From Klebsiella huaxiensis (GTDB lineage: Bacteria > Pseudomonadota > Gammaproteobacteria > Enterobacterales > Enterobacteriaceae), in the NCBI RefSeq assembly GCF_003261575.2, contig NZ_CP036175.1, forward strand, positions 5,394,001-5,458,000: a DNA stretch of 64,000 nt, written 5' to 3'. The number at the start of each line of letters is the position of its first letter. Within the stretch, counting starts at the first letter, position 1. Below are positions 62,977 through 64,000 of this stretch, piece after piece. The notes beneath the pieces were generated by a model. That model had not been told where the DNA came from. It was given only the letters and a program-made list of their open reading frames with translations, and searched no databases. Position numbers and translations under genes: made by a program.

Positions 62977-63762
62977 TTATTCGCTAACCAGCGCCAGTAC
63001 GCGTAACGGGCTACCGGAACCCTGCTCAATTTTGAGCGGGGCCGCGATAATCACCGCACCGCGCGTCGGTAATTGATCGAGGTTGGTCAGGCATTGCAGG
63101 CCATATTTATTAGCGCCGTGCATCAGGGTATGGCAGGGATAGGGCACCGGCCAGGCGTAGGATTGCCCGGCATCGGTGTTAATAGTTTCCACGCCAAAGC
63201 CACGTACGTTGCGCGCTTCAATCAGCCATTCGACGGTTGCCTGCGCTGGGCCTGGCGTGTGGGCGCCGTCGTCGCGCATATTGAGAAACGCCCCAGCGTC
63301 GTCGGCCTTTTTCGACCAGTCAGTACGGAACAGCACCCAGGCGCCTTCCGGGATCTTACCGTGCTGTTTTTCCCAGCTTTCCAGGTAATCTACCGACAAG
63401 ATCCAGTCCGGATTTTCCGCTACTTCGCGGCTGGCATCCACCACCACCGCCGGGCCGATGAACGCCGCAGGGTTGATGGTATCAACGGTATTTTCATGAT
63501 GCTCACGACCGCTCACCCAGTGCGCCGGCGCATCAAAGTGAGTGCCGGTGTGTTCGCTACAGGTAAAGTTGTTCCAGTACCAACCGGGGCCATTTTCATC
63601 GTAGTGGGAAATGGTCTCTTTTTTAAAGCCCCAGGCCTGGCCGAACTGTGGCGGCAGCTGCAGCGTCGGGAAGCGTTCGCTCAGCGTTTGTGTTAAATCG
63701 ACAATCCGGATCGCGCCCTGAGCGATCCCCTCAGAAAATTCAGTCAGCAATGCTTTGTTCAT
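62977..63762 (-). CDS. Cyclase-family metal hydrolase (isatin hydrolase / kynurenine formamidase superfamily)
   Basis: A 261-residue protein of the PF04199 family. The metal-binding signature HXGTHXDXPXH is present in SEHTGTHFDAPAHWVSG (about residues 69-85); further metal/active residues would be in the VETINTDAG region (about 194-202) and CHTLMHGANKYG (about 212). Members hydrolyse cyclic amides or formamides: isatin hydrolase opens isatin to isatinate, KynB deformylates formylkynurenine. No tryptophan-pathway gene is near. Its promoter shares motifs with that of iorA, so it is probably co-regulated and may feed the IorAB step. Confidence 0.83.
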   Translation of the reverse strand: MNKALLTEFSEGIAQGAIRIVDLTQTLSERFPTLQLPPQFGQAWGFKKETISHYDENGPGWYWNNFTCSEHTGTHFDAPAHWVSGREHHENTVDTINPAAFIGPAVVVDASREVAENPDWILSVDYLESWEKQHGKIPEGAWVLFRTDWSKKADDAGAFLNMRDDGAHTPGPAQATVEWLIEARNVRGFGVETINTDAGQSYAWPVPYPCHTLMHGANKYGLQCLTNLDQLPTRGAVIIAAPLKIEQGSGSPLRVLALVSE

Positions 63763-63807
63763 ACGCGGTCACCTGTTTGGGAAATTGAAATTAACAAACA
63801 AGTAACA

Positions 63808-63837
63808 TTGTAAGCAGGCCCGGCAAATGCTCTATCC
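63808..63837 (-). promoter_or_regulatory. Cyclase-gene promoter elements shared with iorA
   Basis: On the minus strand ATGGAT (63834-63839 region) is followed after 17 bases by TGCTTACAA (63808-63816), about 45 bp before the start codon. The same pair stands before iorA with 18 bases between. Confidence 0.5.
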
Positions 63838-63875
63838 ATTTCCTGAAGCTGTTATCCAGAAAGTGAAAAAACTTC

Positions 63876-63957
63876 TATACCCGTCATACTTCAAGTTGCA
63901 GATGCGTTGGCTGCGCTCACTTACCCCAGTCACTTACTGGAGTAAGCTCCCGGGGAT
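63876..63957 (-). repeat. Truncated ERIC element at window end
   Basis: TATACCCGTCATACTTCAAG and GCGTTGGCTGCGCTCACTTA, then ACTGGAGTAAGCTCCCGGGGAT match the ERIC consensus. The second arm is absent; unrelated sequence follows from about 63958 to the end (64000), where nothing was recognised. Confidence 0.88.
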
Positions 63958-64000
63958 GTAATGAGGGACATCCTTGTTCCTCACCAGAGGCAACCTTCGG

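Noticed and set aside
62977..63762. Cyclase-family gene as kynB of a kynurenine pathway
   Set aside because: No tryptophan dioxygenase or kynureninase gene is in the window, and its promoter matches that of the iorA operon; the family alone cannot separate the two functions.
1..64000. CRISPR arrays, rRNA or tRNA genes
   Set aside because: No regularly spaced direct repeats were found; the repeated sequences are ERIC, REP and CCCTCTCC hairpin families. No tRNA cloverleaf or rRNA sequence was recognised.

Overview
The window is chromosomal DNA of a Gram-negative enterobacterium. The left half follows the Escherichia coli gene order lptG-lptF-pepA-holC-valS-yjgN-yjgM-rraB-argI-tabA-pyrLBI-ridA-mgtA-treRBC-nrdDG-cybC-tldE-darP-mpl-fbp, run in the opposite sense to the usual map. 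Proteins in this backbone look near identical to the E. coli/Salmonella/Klebsiella versions. The presence of miaE, many ERIC elements and the accessory operons suggest Klebsiella, Raoultella or a close relative; that assignment is an inference, not proved.

Backbone, 1-26 kb: LPS transport (lptFG), aminopeptidase A, polymerase III chi, valyl-tRNA synthetase, two conserved accessory proteins, tRNA hydroxylase miaE, RNase E inhibitor rraB, arginine (argI) and pyrimidine (pyrLBI) genes, ridA, the Mg2+ P-type ATPase mgtA with its mgtL leader and PhoP box, the trehalose regulon treR-treBC, and the anaerobic ribonucleotide reductase nrdDG. Three lesions or rearrangements are visible here. An ERIC element has replaced the end of pyrB and added a 14-residue tail. 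A perfect 36-bp tandem duplication adds 12 residues to NrdD. A second ERIC-type element sits between nrdD and nrdG.

Accessory block 1, 26.2-35.8 kb: a relBE pair whose toxin has an amber stop at codon 6, then a ten-gene operon read leftward: PRD protein, DUF2620, DUF4312, DUF4311, DUF4310, amidohydrolase, DgaE-type ammonia lyase, DgaF-type KDGP aldolase, exported lactonase, PTS-domain activator. It looks like a catabolic operon for an (acylated) amino-sugar acid with an uncharacterised membrane system in place of a PTS permease.

Accessory block 2, 38.3-46.6 kb: a second AdhE-type bifunctional aldehyde/alcohol dehydrogenase, a methylmalonate-semialdehyde-dehydrogenase-like CoA-acylating enzyme and an iron alcohol dehydrogenase in one direction, then an exported DUF4432 (aldose-1-epimerase-like) protein and a GNAT acetyltransferase. 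mpl and fbp follow.

Accessory block 3, 49.2-63.8 kb: a compact nine-gene leftward operon (iorA, iorB, thioesterase, FAD monooxygenase fused to an old-yellow-enzyme domain, gentisate-dioxygenase-like cupin, FAH-family hydrolase, nitrilase, maleate isomerase, MarR regulator), flanked by an MFS permease, an AraC regulator and a cyclase-family (isatin hydrolase/kynurenine formamidase-like) enzyme. Together they can be read as a CoA-dependent aerobic route for an aryl-glyoxylate or related aromatic, possibly isatin, ending in fumarate and pyruvate. This is the best candidate in the window for an undescribed system. No transposase, integrase, CRISPR array, tRNA or rRNA gene was seen.
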